32,147 nucleotides of DNA from Fibrobacter sp. (GTDB lineage: Bacteria; Fibrobacterota; Chitinivibrionia; Chitinivibrionales; Chitinispirillaceae), in contig JAAYIG010000063.1 of NCBI GenBank assembly GCA_012523595.1, positions 1 to 32,147 on the forward strand, in the 5' to 3' direction. The notes under the pieces were generated by a model that had not been told where the DNA came from, made no database searches, and was given only the letters and a program-made list of their open reading frames with translations. Below are positions 17,301 to 24,908 of this stretch, in pieces. Within the stretch, counting starts at the first letter, position 1; every line of letters starts with the position of its first letter. The position numbers and the translations under genes were made by a program.

Positions 17301-20300
17301 ACTGGCTGGAACAGGATCCGGGCTGGCGTCTGTGATAGTAAATGCCGGAAGATTGAGCCAGGAAACAGCAGATGCATTCGGGAATGCTCCTGTCATAGTC
17401 AATGGCGGTGCAGTACTGTCTTCATATTACAGCATGACAGTAGCAAACAATATAACTTTGAATGACCAGAGTACACTGCGGTCATCTTCAAACGCTGCCC
17501 ATGTAACCGAGTACACCGGTACAATAACAACCTCCGGAAATGATACACTCCTGAATAATGGAACCAATACTGTCACTCTGAGCGGTGTTATAGAAGGAAC
17601 CGGAACAATAATAAAGAAAAATGCCGGAATATTCAGGCTTTCAAACACCGGTAACACTTTCAGCGGTGGATTGACAGTCCTGAGCGGAACCCTTCAGATT
17701 GGTGCTGATGAAGTAATTCCTGATGGAGTGGGGAAAGGCAGTGTAAGCGTAACCGGTGGTACACTGGATCTCAACAGCCACAGTGAAACCATTAATGGAC
17801 TGAGTGGCAGTGGAACCATTACCAGCAGTACCGCCGGTGCATCCACATTGGCAATCGGCGGCAATAATGCCACATCATCCTTTGACGGAGTAATCCAGAA
17901 CGGAGCCGGTACTGTTGCGCTTACCAAAACCGGAACCGGAACACTGACACTTGCAGGTGTAAACACCTATACCGGTGCCACTTTAGTTTCTGCCGGGACT
18001 CTCAATGTAACAGGTTCAATCGCATCAGGCAGTGCGGTTACAGTCAGTGCGACTCTCAGTGGTGATGGTACTGTTGCTGGAACGGTTAATGTCTCAAATG
18101 GAACCATTATTCCTGGAAATGGGGGGACAGGGACACTCTCTACAGGCACATTGACTCTGAACGGCTCTTCAACTTTAAACTATGAAATCGGTACATCATC
18201 GGATCTGATAGCAATAACTGGTGACCTTGTACTTGACGGAAAATTGAATGTTGCCCCGGTTGAGGGATTTGGCATAGGGACATATATTATCATGACTTAC
18301 TCCGGTTCTCTTACCAACCAGGTATTGGAGATTAATACGGCACCTGAAGGATACAACTACGGTATTACTGCAGAGGATGGCAAAGTTTATTTACATGTAA
18401 TCTCCACATCGACTGACTGGTTCTGGGATGTATCTACAGATGCATCATTCCAGGCTGGAGACGGAACCTGGGGAATTGACAATTACTGGACAACAGACGG
18501 CACTCATCTGTTCCCCTGGCTGAGAGGAGATTTTTCTGCGACATTTGCCGGAAGTGACAGTACCTGGACTGTTACAGTCAATGGAACACAGAATGTGGAC
18601 AGTCTGGCATTTTTAAATTCCGGCTATACTCTGACTGACGGTACGTTAAATTTCGGTACAAAGCCGGGAGTTCTTGTCGCAGCAGGAAAGAACGCCACCA
18701 TAAATTCCATAATATCAGGTTCTCCCGGTTTGTCAAAATACGGAACCGGTATTCTTGTTCTTGGCGGATCTAACACATATACAGGTCCAACTGTCATTAA
18801 TGCAGGAACTATAAGCACACCTGTGATTTCCGATGGAGGCAGCAGCAGCGGTATCGGAGCATCTGCCAACACTGCAGATAATCTGGTAATACTGGGGGCA
18901 ACGCTAGTTTATACCGGTACCGGCCACAGCTCAGACCGTCTCTTTACCCTTGGCACAGCCGGCGGTACAATCAGCGCCTCCGGATCAGGTGCTTTGAATT
19001 TGTCAAATACGGGTAGTATGGCGTTCAGCGGGGCAGGAACACGTACTTTAATTCTCGGTGGAACCAATAGCGGGAACAATATACTCGCCGCTGAAATTAC
19101 AAATGAGGGGGCAAATGCCACGTCTGTTACCAAGTCAGGTGATGGAAAGTGGATTTTGACCGGTAATAACACTGCCACAGGCACAGTGACAATAAGCGGA
19201 GGCACACTCCAGATCGGCAATGCAGGGACTTCTGGAAGCATTGCAGGAAATGTCGCCAACAGTGGAACACTGGTGTTTAACAGATCTGACAATTATACAT
19301 ACAGTAAGGTCATTTCCGGTGCGGGTGCTGTTATTCAGGCCGGATCAGCAACACTGATATTTGATGGCGATAACGCATATACAGGTGTTACAACAATCAG
19401 TGACGGAACTTTGCAGATAGGTGATGATGGTACAACCGGAAGCATAGCCGGAGATGTGGTCAATAATGGATCTCTGGTATTTTACCGTTCCGATGAGTAC
19501 TCTTACTCTGGAATCATTTCCGGAACAGGAACAGTACATAAAAACGGAGCTGCCAGACTGATACTGACAGGCACAAATGCCTATTCCGGAGCAACAGTGA
19601 TAAATAGTGGTACTCTTTCTGTAAATGTTCTTGCTGATGGGGACTCAGCCAGTAATATCGGTGCCGCTGCAGCTACAGCCGATAGGCTGATAATCAATGG
19701 CGGCACTCTTGAATATACCGGTGCCGGCTCGACAAGTAACCGCCTCTTTACAATTGGAACCGGAGTCTCCGGTGCAGCTATCCTGGCATCAGGAACAGGA
19801 GAATTGAATCTCAATGGAACCGGCTCTCTTGCATTTACCGGAAATGGATCCCGGACACTGACTCTTGGCGGCAGCAACTCCGGAAATAACTCCCTTGCTG
19901 TTGTAATAGGAGATCAGGGAACAAATGCTACTTCAGTCACCAAAACCGGAACCGGGAAATGGATTTTAACAGGAGAAAACACATATACCGGAATCACCAG
20001 CATTTCTGCCGGAACGCTCGTTATAGATGGATCTACTCATGCCGGAAGTGCTGTAAATGTCGCTGCCGGAGCTACTCTGGCAGGATCCGGAATGGCCGGA
20101 GGAAATGTTACAGTCGCAAATAATGGAATCATAGCCCCCGGAACCGGCACAGGGACCCTGTATACTGGAAGTCTTGTACTTAACAATGCATCAGTACTGA
20201 GTTTCGATCTTGGAACTGCACGTGACAGCATCAGAGTCGTCGGTAACCTTACCCTCGATGGTATACTTAACATTACTGAAACTGCCGGGTTCGGTCCTGG

Positions 20301-23300
20301 CACTTACACTTTAATAAAGTATACAGACAGCCTGGTTGCTGATAACGGTCTGGAGATAGGCTCTGTTCCTGATCAGGGTTACATCTACTCTGTAACTGTC
20401 AATGAAGGAGCAAAGTCGGTAATTCTTTCAGTAGTTCCGGGTTTGTCTCTTAAGCCGATAACTGTTGTAGAGACTGCACAACGCTGCTCGGTCTACACAG
20501 ATGACTGGACCCTTGTCTTTGATAATCAATACGGAGGTGGAATCGTAACTTTGACCGATGCAGCACACGGAGAATCGAGCGGGCAGGGGAATCAGCTTGG
20601 TAATGGACAAAACCTCTACTACTTCTTCTTTGACGGTGATAACTCCAAGAGCGATGGAAAGGGAACCTGGTCGGTATTGACAAAAGGAGGCTTTTTCGCC
20701 ACCATACGCCAGAGTGGAATTCTCAAAGGACTACCTTACATAACAGATTATACTGTTCATGGATCAGGGAAAATCTATATCAGAACCTCCCTGGAGAATA
20801 CTGGGGGCGATGTATCCGGAAAAACAGTCCGTTGTGTTGTTGAGCGCAGGAATGTGGCTGCGATGTCATATCACAAAGGAAATGACAATGCCAGCCTCTC
20901 TCCTTATGTTCTGATATCATCCGATTCTGCTAAGCAGAATGATATCCTTCTTTCCATCAAGGATCTATGGAACACATCACACGGCGCAGCCGACAGCGCC
21001 ACCGGCTTCTACAGTGCAGCCGGAAGCTACGGTTATGAAAACAACAATCTCTCTATCTCCACAGGACAGAAGCAGGTCTGGGAATTCATGCTCGATTTCG
21101 TGCATGATGCCTGGAATGATACTGCCGGAGTAGGAGGACATTGTGATGATTACCGCAGCCCCGACAGTCTCGAGATGATTGCCGGAACTCTTCTTATGGA
21201 GAAAGCCTGGGAGAAGCAGTTACGCGGGCACTGGCAGATGGATGAAGGTACTGGTGATACCATACGGGATAACTCCGGGAACAATCGTCATGCCCATACT
21301 ACAAGTCAGAACTGGACTAATGGAAGATGGGGTGGCGCACTGAGTTTTAATGGAGTAAACAGTGCAGTGTATCCGGACCACTCTGATTTTGATGGAACCG
21401 ATTTCTTCACTGTCATGGCATGGATAAAGTGCAATAACGGTACCTTTACTTCTGGTTCTGTGATAGCTGGAAAATACACAGGAGGTAGCGGTTGGAAACT
21501 GACCGGCAGCGGGTCTGACAGGGTCACGCTTACCTGCAATGGAACGAATATAACCGGAACGCGTGATGTTGGTGATGGAATGTGGCATCATGTGGCCGCA
21601 TGTTACTCCAAGTCAAAGGTGATGCTCTATGTTGACGGTCGCATTGATATGATCAGCACCGGCAGCTTCAGTGTGTCCGCCAACGATGAGGAACTGGTGA
21701 TTGGGAAGGGGTTGACAGGGACTCTTGACGATGTGCGCTTTTACCACGATTATATCTCGGAAAATACTCTCAAAGCCATCTGTCAGCAGGGATTCCGGTC
21801 ATCTGAGGGAATGTATGAACTCAGGGCTGATAACAACAGCACCATCTGCCTTAAAATTGACGGTGGTTCGATCAGGAGAAACTTCCCCGTGTTCATTATT
21901 AACAACTACTGGGCGGAATCCAAACCCGAAGCAGGTTGTGTTGTGCTTAATGGAACACCTCTGATAGAGAATTCCGATTATTTTGCGCACTTCGATAATC
22001 CGCATAATCAGTTGATCATTGGCCTTAACAAGATGATCACAACTGATGAGGCCAGATTATATATCGACAATGATTTTGAGGGCGGAGCTCTCATGACCGG
22101 GGCAACAAAGAAGATGAACTGGGGGATAGACAATGCAGGAGACTACAAGCACTTCTGGGTAAAAAATTTCTCTGAGAATACTTTCGGAAGTGACAGCTCC
22201 AGACAGTGGTATCTTAACTGGAAAATGAGTACTGAGGGTAATAGCAAGGATGGTGAGTTGTGGTTTATGTCAAGCTCATATTCCAACCCCGGAGATCAGG
22301 TGGATACAGCCGCCAATATAAACATCATTCCTGGTGCTGATGGAGACAATGATTCATGGGTGACATGGGCATTTAATATCGGCGGGCAGTTACCAAGAAG
22401 CAGTAAAGATGTCTCTGGTGCGTTTAACTGGGCAGTTGAGGAAAGCTCCTCTGTCAGAATAAGAATTAGAATTGATAACAGGACTGTATCTCTTGGTGGA
22501 AATTCTTTTGATATCAAGACCAGATGGACCATTTACCCGACTGGTCAGATCTTCAGATGGGACAGTATCAGTAATTTCTCTGCCGGGCCTTCCCAGGTGC
22601 ATCTGCTCAATGTTTTCGATGACAATGCCGGATTCTCATCGGTCAGCAAATCGGAAGCCGGCAAGAGGGCCGTATTGATGAATTCTCAGAATTATCCTGA
22701 TTTCGCTTCTGCATGGCTTTCCATGAAAAACAACAGCGGATATCAGGCTGAACCTTTCGATAATGACACCATAGACGAGTGCAGCACAGGAGAAAGGGCA
22801 GGTTTTAAATATGTCGATGAAACCACAAGTCCCTTGACCAAATGGATATCAGCCCCGATACAGACTGTACAGTATCTGGATATCCAGCGCCCTGAGATGA
22901 GTCCGGGATACAGGGATTCTGTATGTATAGGTGTACAGCACACAGGTTTGGGAAACGGAGACGCTCTGATAGTTTCAAAGGGAACACTGCTGTCTGGAGA
23001 ACTTGCTACAGACGGAGACCTCAACAAGGATGGCTTTAATGAAACAGAGGGTGCCTATGTTATTGCTGCTGAAAACAATGCGGTAAATTTCCAGCTTCCT
23101 GCAAATAATGATACATGCAGGTTCTATCCGGTTTTCAGGTTGACTGATTATTTTGCCTCATCAAAACCGCAATACATCTTCCTCTATAACTCTTCCGGCG
23201 ATACCATTCCTTTATTAGATGGTTATCAGTATAATGCTTACCTTAACAGGGCGAAAAGAGAACTGGTGATACAGATAGACAGTGTATTCTGCAGTACTGT

Positions 23301-24024
23301 TGGAATTTTTATCTCTGCAGACAGGACTCTGGCAGTTACACTGTCAAGTTTCTGGGCTAAAGGAGGCCAGAACTGTGACACATTAGGGTGGAGAACGGAA
23401 AGCGAACTGGAAAATCTGGGGTATTACATCTACAGGAGAATCAAGCCGGAATTCTACGACAGCCTGAGCAATCTTGCGAAAAAGAAAGAAGCCAATGAAG
23501 GTGCTGTGGCTTTGCTTAAAGGTAAAGCCATCAGCAGTAAGGATACAGGATGGGTTCTTTTAAATAATGAGATTATTCCCGGTGCTCCGTCGGGAGTTTC
23601 ACATGCTTCCCGTAATTATATGTGGATAGACAAGGCTGTTTTGAGTGAAGTCCTTTATGAATACAAGCTTGTTTCGGTTGACTATAGAAATGTTGCTGAA
23701 GAATTTGGTCCTGTAGAAGCCATGCCTTTACCACTGATCAGGGTTTTCCGCCTGGGAACAAATTTCCCCAACCCATTCAGGGCTTTTACGGTCATTCGAT
23801 TCGAGCTGCCGGTAGAATGCAGAGTATCACTTAACATCTATGACCTCCAGGGACGGCTTGTGCGAAAGCTTATTACTCCCGATAAACCTCTGGCAGCAAA
23901 TTATCATCAGGTGATCTGGGATGGTAAAAATGATATGGGTCGTAAGATTCAAGCCGGTCCCTATATCTATCGCCTGACAGCCAGAAAATTCACAAAGTCG
24001 ATGGTGATGATAAAAGTGGAGTAG
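11389..24024 (+). CDS. Giant modular surface protein B (paralogue of A, three PATR cassettes)
   Basis: This 4211-residue paralogue of protein A is likewise predicted to be exported. A hydrophobic stretch at about 44-60 (MVFICLSIIFSF...QA) would be the signal peptide, after an unusually long n-region. ATG 11419 (codon 11) has GGGA 8 nt before it and is an alternative start. Residues of about 80-365 are beta-helix-like, closing with a 'TTTGAPATDIAGQARGG' motif. Cassettes 1 (about 371-1324), 2 (1325-2342) and 3 (2343-3019) each start with 'FWDVSxxxxxQAGxGTWG'. The tail (3020-4211) is co-linear with A: possible beta-sandwich, LamG (about 3279-3464), unassigned region, Fn3-like domain (about 3988-4116) and T9SS/FlgD-type C-terminal domain (4120-4211). 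The LamG that joins the cassettes in A is absent. Five copies of a 68- or 69-residue unit occur against two in A. The 3' end overlaps the convergent SPASM remnant by 35 bp. The binding target is unknown. Confidence 0.92.
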   Translation: MNCGLAGIKQMPEDVSNLKTIAAKGNSGTLKCLLFRENTFLPTMVFICLSIIFSFSDIQAGGYSDDHSDSGNVIDTISAGTVRTVDADGGADYTSLDSALNAIAGGLDIDTIKFVGSDVDTFTWSTYLSQSIGTITFKGTKNDPDSFPVINHTNHGTYNFFNATNGRFERVVITGSYGFNMGQSAKTHEFLNCVFRDNTSTATDPYIIHVEGAAALRLENCLFEGNTCGSVISINPWGGNPALIITNCTFDNNTRVFSADPGGSIANYVFKNNIFSGNTTTFMGNNLRGKTTYSLTSEDIADYGTGCVSNSNPQYHFGNRNKPSDWRIANGSPGDGIGTTTGAPATDIAGQARGGSIDAGCWNSAAPPAKDYFWDVSTSPGIQAGKGTWGTNNYWTIDGTTLVSWPGSGYSAIFGGNDGNYTITVNGTQYVDSITFLNSNYYLTGGTIDLGSKNGIYVESGERGEINSVIAGTAGIKLYGTGELSLSGNNTFTGASVIYEGKPKLIHPNALGATSGATTINSGACIQLSGNTTFAAERLYINGFGTGTGVVRTGIDGINDNAVWQGRITLQGNSSFGASEANDQITITGVVEGAFQLTKAGPGTITLSGTNTFSGGLTVEEGILRSGNSQALGNYGNAITIANGAAIDVNGFDLRGYTQSIVINGQRNGSNGALINSGGEQINAIRKISLGSNASIGGNGNRFDIGRGYSGSVCITGNNHILTKVGSNYMALLADADGLAGVVVNSGTLSLEADAAAGNAPITINNGAILASYENRTFSNNISINDGGTLHSSLYNAYTTVHNGSITLTGNTNIGNPVASTMIISGAIGGTGNVNFTGATGTVILANNNNYSGGTTISSGTLQIGNGGTTGSITGNVTNNGTLRFNRSDDMNFGGVISGTGAVVQSGEGNLTLSGANTYSGLTTVSPLCTLIVAHNTALGTTAGGTVLEAGGGQYSTSLRLANGVTITGETVTLNSNISGDARSAIEVGNGNTATWNGTVILAGNNRTQLYANGTMNINGPVNGSCRHLLLRGYGTGNINSSINIGNTTLLKTDGSTWNINTTGNTWGNTQIAVGTLKLGVTNAMPSATIITMGQNDALSAAFDLNGKNQTISGLMDGGSTGGTKRITNSGTSAATLTINNTSDFTYSYLIQNSSNPLNLIKSGNGTLTLAGTNTYTGTTTVSGGTLNVTGSLASGSAVTVTGTLAGNGTVAGTVNASNGTIAPGNNGTGTLNTGALILNGSSKLNFELGTARDSIKVTGNLTLDGTLNVTEMAGFGPGTYCIITYSGTLIDQGLQTGTMPADYNYSIEASKGSVRLIVSPLSSDYFWDVSADAGFQAGDGTWGTDDYWSTDGTTLVSWPGAGYSATFAGQDGTYTVTVSGTQNVDSIAILNSGYTLTGGTIHFGTKNGIYMIAGKSATISSVITGTGGLKLYSPGTGSRATLNLEGSNTYTGVTNISQYVRLNVPILANGGLNSSIGRSSNAASNLIIDGGQLRHTGAAASTDRLFTLTDKGGYVLASGSGPLNFTNTDSIAVTGAGTPVLEIGGVYEGASVFAPVIVDGAGTVSVLKSGPVSTWILTGNNTYTGVTTVREGTLQVGNGGTSGSITGDIVNRATLVFNRSNAYSYYGIISDTGAVIQSGSGTLTLEGINTYTGKTVINSGTLSVAYLDNGGTNSNIGASAATAGNLVFRGGTLAYTGAGNGTNRLFTLDVNGGTIDASGTGTLRFTATGTMAFEGTGARTLILSGSNTGDNRLNIAINNDGGGNATSIIKTGTGKWILNGNNGATGTVTISNGTLQIGNGGTTGSIAGNVVNGGVLIFNRSDALSYSGNISSTGSVTKTGTGTLTLSGNNTFSGGVTISAGTLRAGSTSALGHYDNTITVSSGAALDINGYNLQNYTKEIILNGQVDASTGALINTGAVQQNAIGKVSLGSNTSIGNDGGNAVEIGRGIGGTVLNGNGFTLTKIGTNDLKLAGTGSGLASVIVNAGRLSQETADAFGNAPVIVNGGAVLSSYYSMTVANNITLNDQSTLRSSSNAAHVTEYTGTITTSGNDTLLNNGTNTVTLSGVIEGTGTIIKKNAGIFRLSNTGNTFSGGLTVLSGTLQIGADEVIPDGVGKGSVSVTGGTLDLNSHSETINGLSGSGTITSSTAGASTLAIGGNNATSSFDGVIQNGAGTVALTKTGTGTLTLAGVNTYTGATLVSAGTLNVTGSIASGSAVTVSATLSGDGTVAGTVNVSNGTIIPGNGGTGTLSTGTLTLNGSSTLNYEIGTSSDLIAITGDLVLDGKLNVAPVEGFGIGTYIIMTYSGSLTNQVLEINTAPEGYNYGITAEDGKVYLHVISTSTDWFWDVSTDASFQAGDGTWGIDNYWTTDGTHLFPWLRGDFSATFAGSDSTWTVTVNGTQNVDSLAFLNSGYTLTDGTLNFGTKPGVLVAAGKNATINSIISGSPGLSKYGTGILVLGGSNTYTGPTVINAGTISTPVISDGGSSSGIGASANTADNLVILGATLVYTGTGHSSDRLFTLGTAGGTISASGSGALNLSNTGSMAFSGAGTRTLILGGTNSGNNILAAEITNEGANATSVTKSGDGKWILTGNNTATGTVTISGGTLQIGNAGTSGSIAGNVANSGTLVFNRSDNYTYSKVISGAGAVIQAGSATLIFDGDNAYTGVTTISDGTLQIGDDGTTGSIAGDVVNNGSLVFYRSDEYSYSGIISGTGTVHKNGAARLILTGTNAYSGATVINSGTLSVNVLADGDSASNIGAAAATADRLIINGGTLEYTGAGSTSNRLFTIGTGVSGAAILASGTGELNLNGTGSLAFTGNGSRTLTLGGSNSGNNSLAVVIGDQGTNATSVTKTGTGKWILTGENTYTGITSISAGTLVIDGSTHAGSAVNVAAGATLAGSGMAGGNVTVANNGIIAPGTGTGTLYTGSLVLNNASVLSFDLGTARDSIRVVGNLTLDGILNITETAGFGPGTYTLIKYTDSLVADNGLEIGSVPDQGYIYSVTVNEGAKSVILSVVPGLSLKPITVVETAQRCSVYTDDWTLVFDNQYGGGIVTLTDAAHGESSGQGNQLGNGQNLYYFFFDGDNSKSDGKGTWSVLTKGGFFATIRQSGILKGLPYITDYTVHGSGKIYIRTSLENTGGDVSGKTVRCVVERRNVAAMSYHKGNDNASLSPYVLISSDSAKQNDILLSIKDLWNTSHGAADSATGFYSAAGSYGYENNNLSISTGQKQVWEFMLDFVHDAWNDTAGVGGHCDDYRSPDSLEMIAGTLLMEKAWEKQLRGHWQMDEGTGDTIRDNSGNNRHAHTTSQNWTNGRWGGALSFNGVNSAVYPDHSDFDGTDFFTVMAWIKCNNGTFTSGSVIAGKYTGGSGWKLTGSGSDRVTLTCNGTNITGTRDVGDGMWHHVAACYSKSKVMLYVDGRIDMISTGSFSVSANDEELVIGKGLTGTLDDVRFYHDYISENTLKAICQQGFRSSEGMYELRADNNSTICLKIDGGSIRRNFPVFIINNYWAESKPEAGCVVLNGTPLIENSDYFAHFDNPHNQLIIGLNKMITTDEARLYIDNDFEGGALMTGATKKMNWGIDNAGDYKHFWVKNFSENTFGSDSSRQWYLNWKMSTEGNSKDGELWFMSSSYSNPGDQVDTAANINIIPGADGDNDSWVTWAFNIGGQLPRSSKDVSGAFNWAVEESSSVRIRIRIDNRTVSLGGNSFDIKTRWTIYPTGQIFRWDSISNFSAGPSQVHLLNVFDDNAGFSSVSKSEAGKRAVLMNSQNYPDFASAWLSMKNNSGYQAEPFDNDTIDECSTGERAGFKYVDETTSPLTKWISAPIQTVQYLDIQRPEMSPGYRDSVCIGVQHTGLGNGDALIVSKGTLLSGELATDGDLNKDGFNETEGAYVIAAENNAVNFQLPANNDTCRFYPVFRLTDYFASSKPQYIFLYNSSGDTIPLLDGYQYNAYLNRAKRELVIQIDSVFCSTVGIFISADRTLAVTLSSFWAKGGQNCDTLGWRTESELENLGYYIYRRIKPEFYDSLSNLAKKKEANEGAVALLKGKAISSKDTGWVLLNNEIIPGAPSGVSHASRNYMWIDKAVLSEVLYEYKLVSVDYRNVAEEFGPVEAMPLPLIRVFRLGTNFPNPFRAFTVIRFELPVECRVSLNIYDLQGRLVRKLITPDKPLAANYHQVIWDGKNDMGRKIQAGPYIYRLTARKFTKSMVMIKVE
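13966..14172 (+). repeat. PATR unit copy 1 in gene B (69 codons)
   Basis: This is the only one of the seven recognised copies that departs from 68 codons, being 207 bp long before the next aligned TL motif. The unit reads GTLQIGNGGTTGSITGN ... FNRSDD ... GVISGTG ... NTYSGLTTVS. Confidence 0.75.
16165..16368 (+). repeat. PATR unit copy 2 in gene B (68 codons)
   Basis: Starts GTLQVGNGGTSGSITGD and ends NTYTGKTVINS. The next GTL motif begins 204 bp downstream at 16369. Confidence 0.8.
16768..16971 (+). repeat. PATR unit copy 3 in gene B (68 codons)
   Basis: Starts GTLQIGNGGTTGSIAGN and ends NTFSGGVTISA. The next GTL motif begins 204 bp downstream at 16972. Confidence 0.8.
19201..19608 (+). repeat. 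PATR unit copies 4 and 5 in gene B, in tandem (68 codons each)
   Basis: Copies begin at 19201 and 19405 and the next GTL motif is at 19609, so both are exactly 204 bp. This mirrors the tandem pair in gene A. Confidence 0.85.
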
Positions 24025-24631
24025 GATCTGCCCCCTGATCCACTAACTTCATCAGTCCGACAATAGGATCTTCAGCCAACAGTGATCCTCCAAGCTGCTC
24101 AGAAGCAGCACGGCACCCACCACGGCACTTTTCCCATTTTACACAATCCCGGCAATACAGGGGAGTGGTTGTATCCCAGGATTTTACATATTCCGAATTG
24201 AATATGGATCTTATGGATTCTCTGAAGATATTCCCGGTAATCACAGGCGAATGATTGCACATCCGCACATCCCCGAATGCATCGATTGTTATCGGTTTTC
24301 TCATAGGATCGGAACTGCAGTGAGAAATCGCAATACCAGGATAATCTTTTTGATCGATAATACAGCAGGGGACACAAACATTTGCTGAGATTTGCATACT
24401 GCTGTTCATCGAGAAATCATTTGCGGTTTGGAAAGCAGATTTAAGCTGTTGCAGGGATGTTATTTTTCCGGAGATTGTGTCCGAAGCTGGATTGATGACA
24501 ATAATTGTATCACCGGGACCTGAGACTTGATCTATCGAAAACTGGTTTTCAGGGGAATTGCATAACAGGTTGTAGTAAAACAGCCAGAAGTTACCCCGGA
24601 AAGGGAAAGAATGATAGCACCAAGTTTCAGT
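23990..24631 (-). pseudogene. Radical SAM/SPASM protein remnant lacking the radical SAM core
   Basis: The frame is open from just below a TAA at 24634 down to TGA at 23990. The C-terminal half matches SPASM auxiliary [4Fe-4S] domains: 'SHC-x14-GDVRMC' fits C-x9-15-G-x4-C, and 'CRDCVKWEKCRGGC' fits C-x2-C-x5-C-x3-C exactly, followed by 'RAASEQLGGSLLAEDPIV'. A related linker ('LQQLKSAFQTANDF') extends the similarity upstream to about 24520. The N-terminal radical SAM barrel with its CxxxCxxC cluster is not found in any minus-strand frame up to 24745. The only ATG (24409) lies inside the conserved region and has no ribosome binding site. The last eight codons or so (LLSSPSTL) are antisense to the end of giant gene B. 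I read this as a truncated, decaying gene; an independently acting SPASM fragment is possible but unlikely. Confidence 0.65.
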
Positions 24632-24745
24632 TTACTCTTGACCAGAGAGGGATGTCGCCTTGTTTAAAATAACGAGGAAAGAAACCAGTCCAAAAGCGAT
24701 AAAGAGGAAAAACAGGAAAACTGAGATGACTATTTTTCTGTTCAT
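24632..24745 (-). CDS. 37-residue single-pass membrane peptide
   Basis: ATG at 24745 opens a frame that ends with TAA at 24634-24632. The peptide starts MNRKIVISVFLFFLFIAFGL, continues hydrophobic to about residue 27 and ends NKATSLSGQE, so it is a short positively started membrane helix with a polar tail. AGGAG stands 7 nt before ATG and a good promoter lies 78 nt further up, which strongly suggests real expression. It is in the same frame as the SPASM remnant, separated from it only by the TAA. It may be a free-standing small membrane protein, the cleavable N-terminus of a former gene, or the partner peptide of the lost radical SAM enzyme. No family was recognised. Confidence 0.55.
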   Translation of the reverse strand: MNRKIVISVFLFFLFIAFGLVSFLVILNKATSLSGQE

Positions 24746-24757
24746 ATACAGGCTCCT
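24746..24757 (-). promoter_or_regulatory. Strong Shine-Dalgarno for the 37-residue peptide
   Basis: On the minus strand AGGAG is followed by CCTGTAT and then ATG 24745. The 7-nt spacing is ideal, and this is the main evidence that so short a frame is translated. Confidence 0.6.
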
Positions 24758-24793
24758 GCTGTATTAATGTGAAGAATATTGAGTTGAAGCATT

Positions 24794-24814
24794 ACAGAAG
24801 GCATTTTCTTCTGT
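24794..24814. repeat. Hairpin in the leader of the small-peptide mRNA
   Basis: ACAGAAG (24794-24800) and CTTCTGT (24808-24814) form a perfect 7-bp stem with a 7-nt loop, within the predicted 78-nt leader. It has no T-run, so it is not a terminator. It could affect mRNA stability. Confidence 0.35.
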
Positions 24815-24830
24815 TTATGTCATTCACAAA

Positions 24831-24858
24831 AGTATAATAGTTACTGTTTCTAAGTCAA
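24831..24858 (-). promoter_or_regulatory. Promoter of the 37-residue peptide gene
   Basis: On the minus strand TTGACT (24858-24853), a 16-bp spacer and TATACT (24836-24831) match sigma70 consensus at five of six positions in each hexamer. It points leftwards to the small peptide and the SPASM remnant. Confidence 0.6.
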
Positions 24859-24908
24859 GTAAGTTTTCATACAGTTTTCCGGTTTGGAGACAGTATCGCA
24901 ATTTCAAC

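Noticed and set aside
6668-19608. Possible DNA-level minisatellite or phase-variable tract in the repeats.
   Set aside because: Copies are similar as protein but differ at many codon positions, and no long identical DNA stretch or short-unit slippage tract was seen.
13348-20303. Many long minus-strand frames inside giant gene B, up to 168 codons and rich in Pro, Val and Leu.
   Set aside because: They are antisense to Gly/Thr/Asn-rich PATR codons (GGN, ACN), which create stop-poor complementary frames. None has a ribosome site or a recognisable domain, and they recur wherever the repeats recur.
2333-24024. Calling the giant proteins type V autotransporters.
   Set aside because: The repeats carry the autotransporter name, but no C-terminal barrel of about 300 residues is present and the end is a T9SS/FlgD-type domain.
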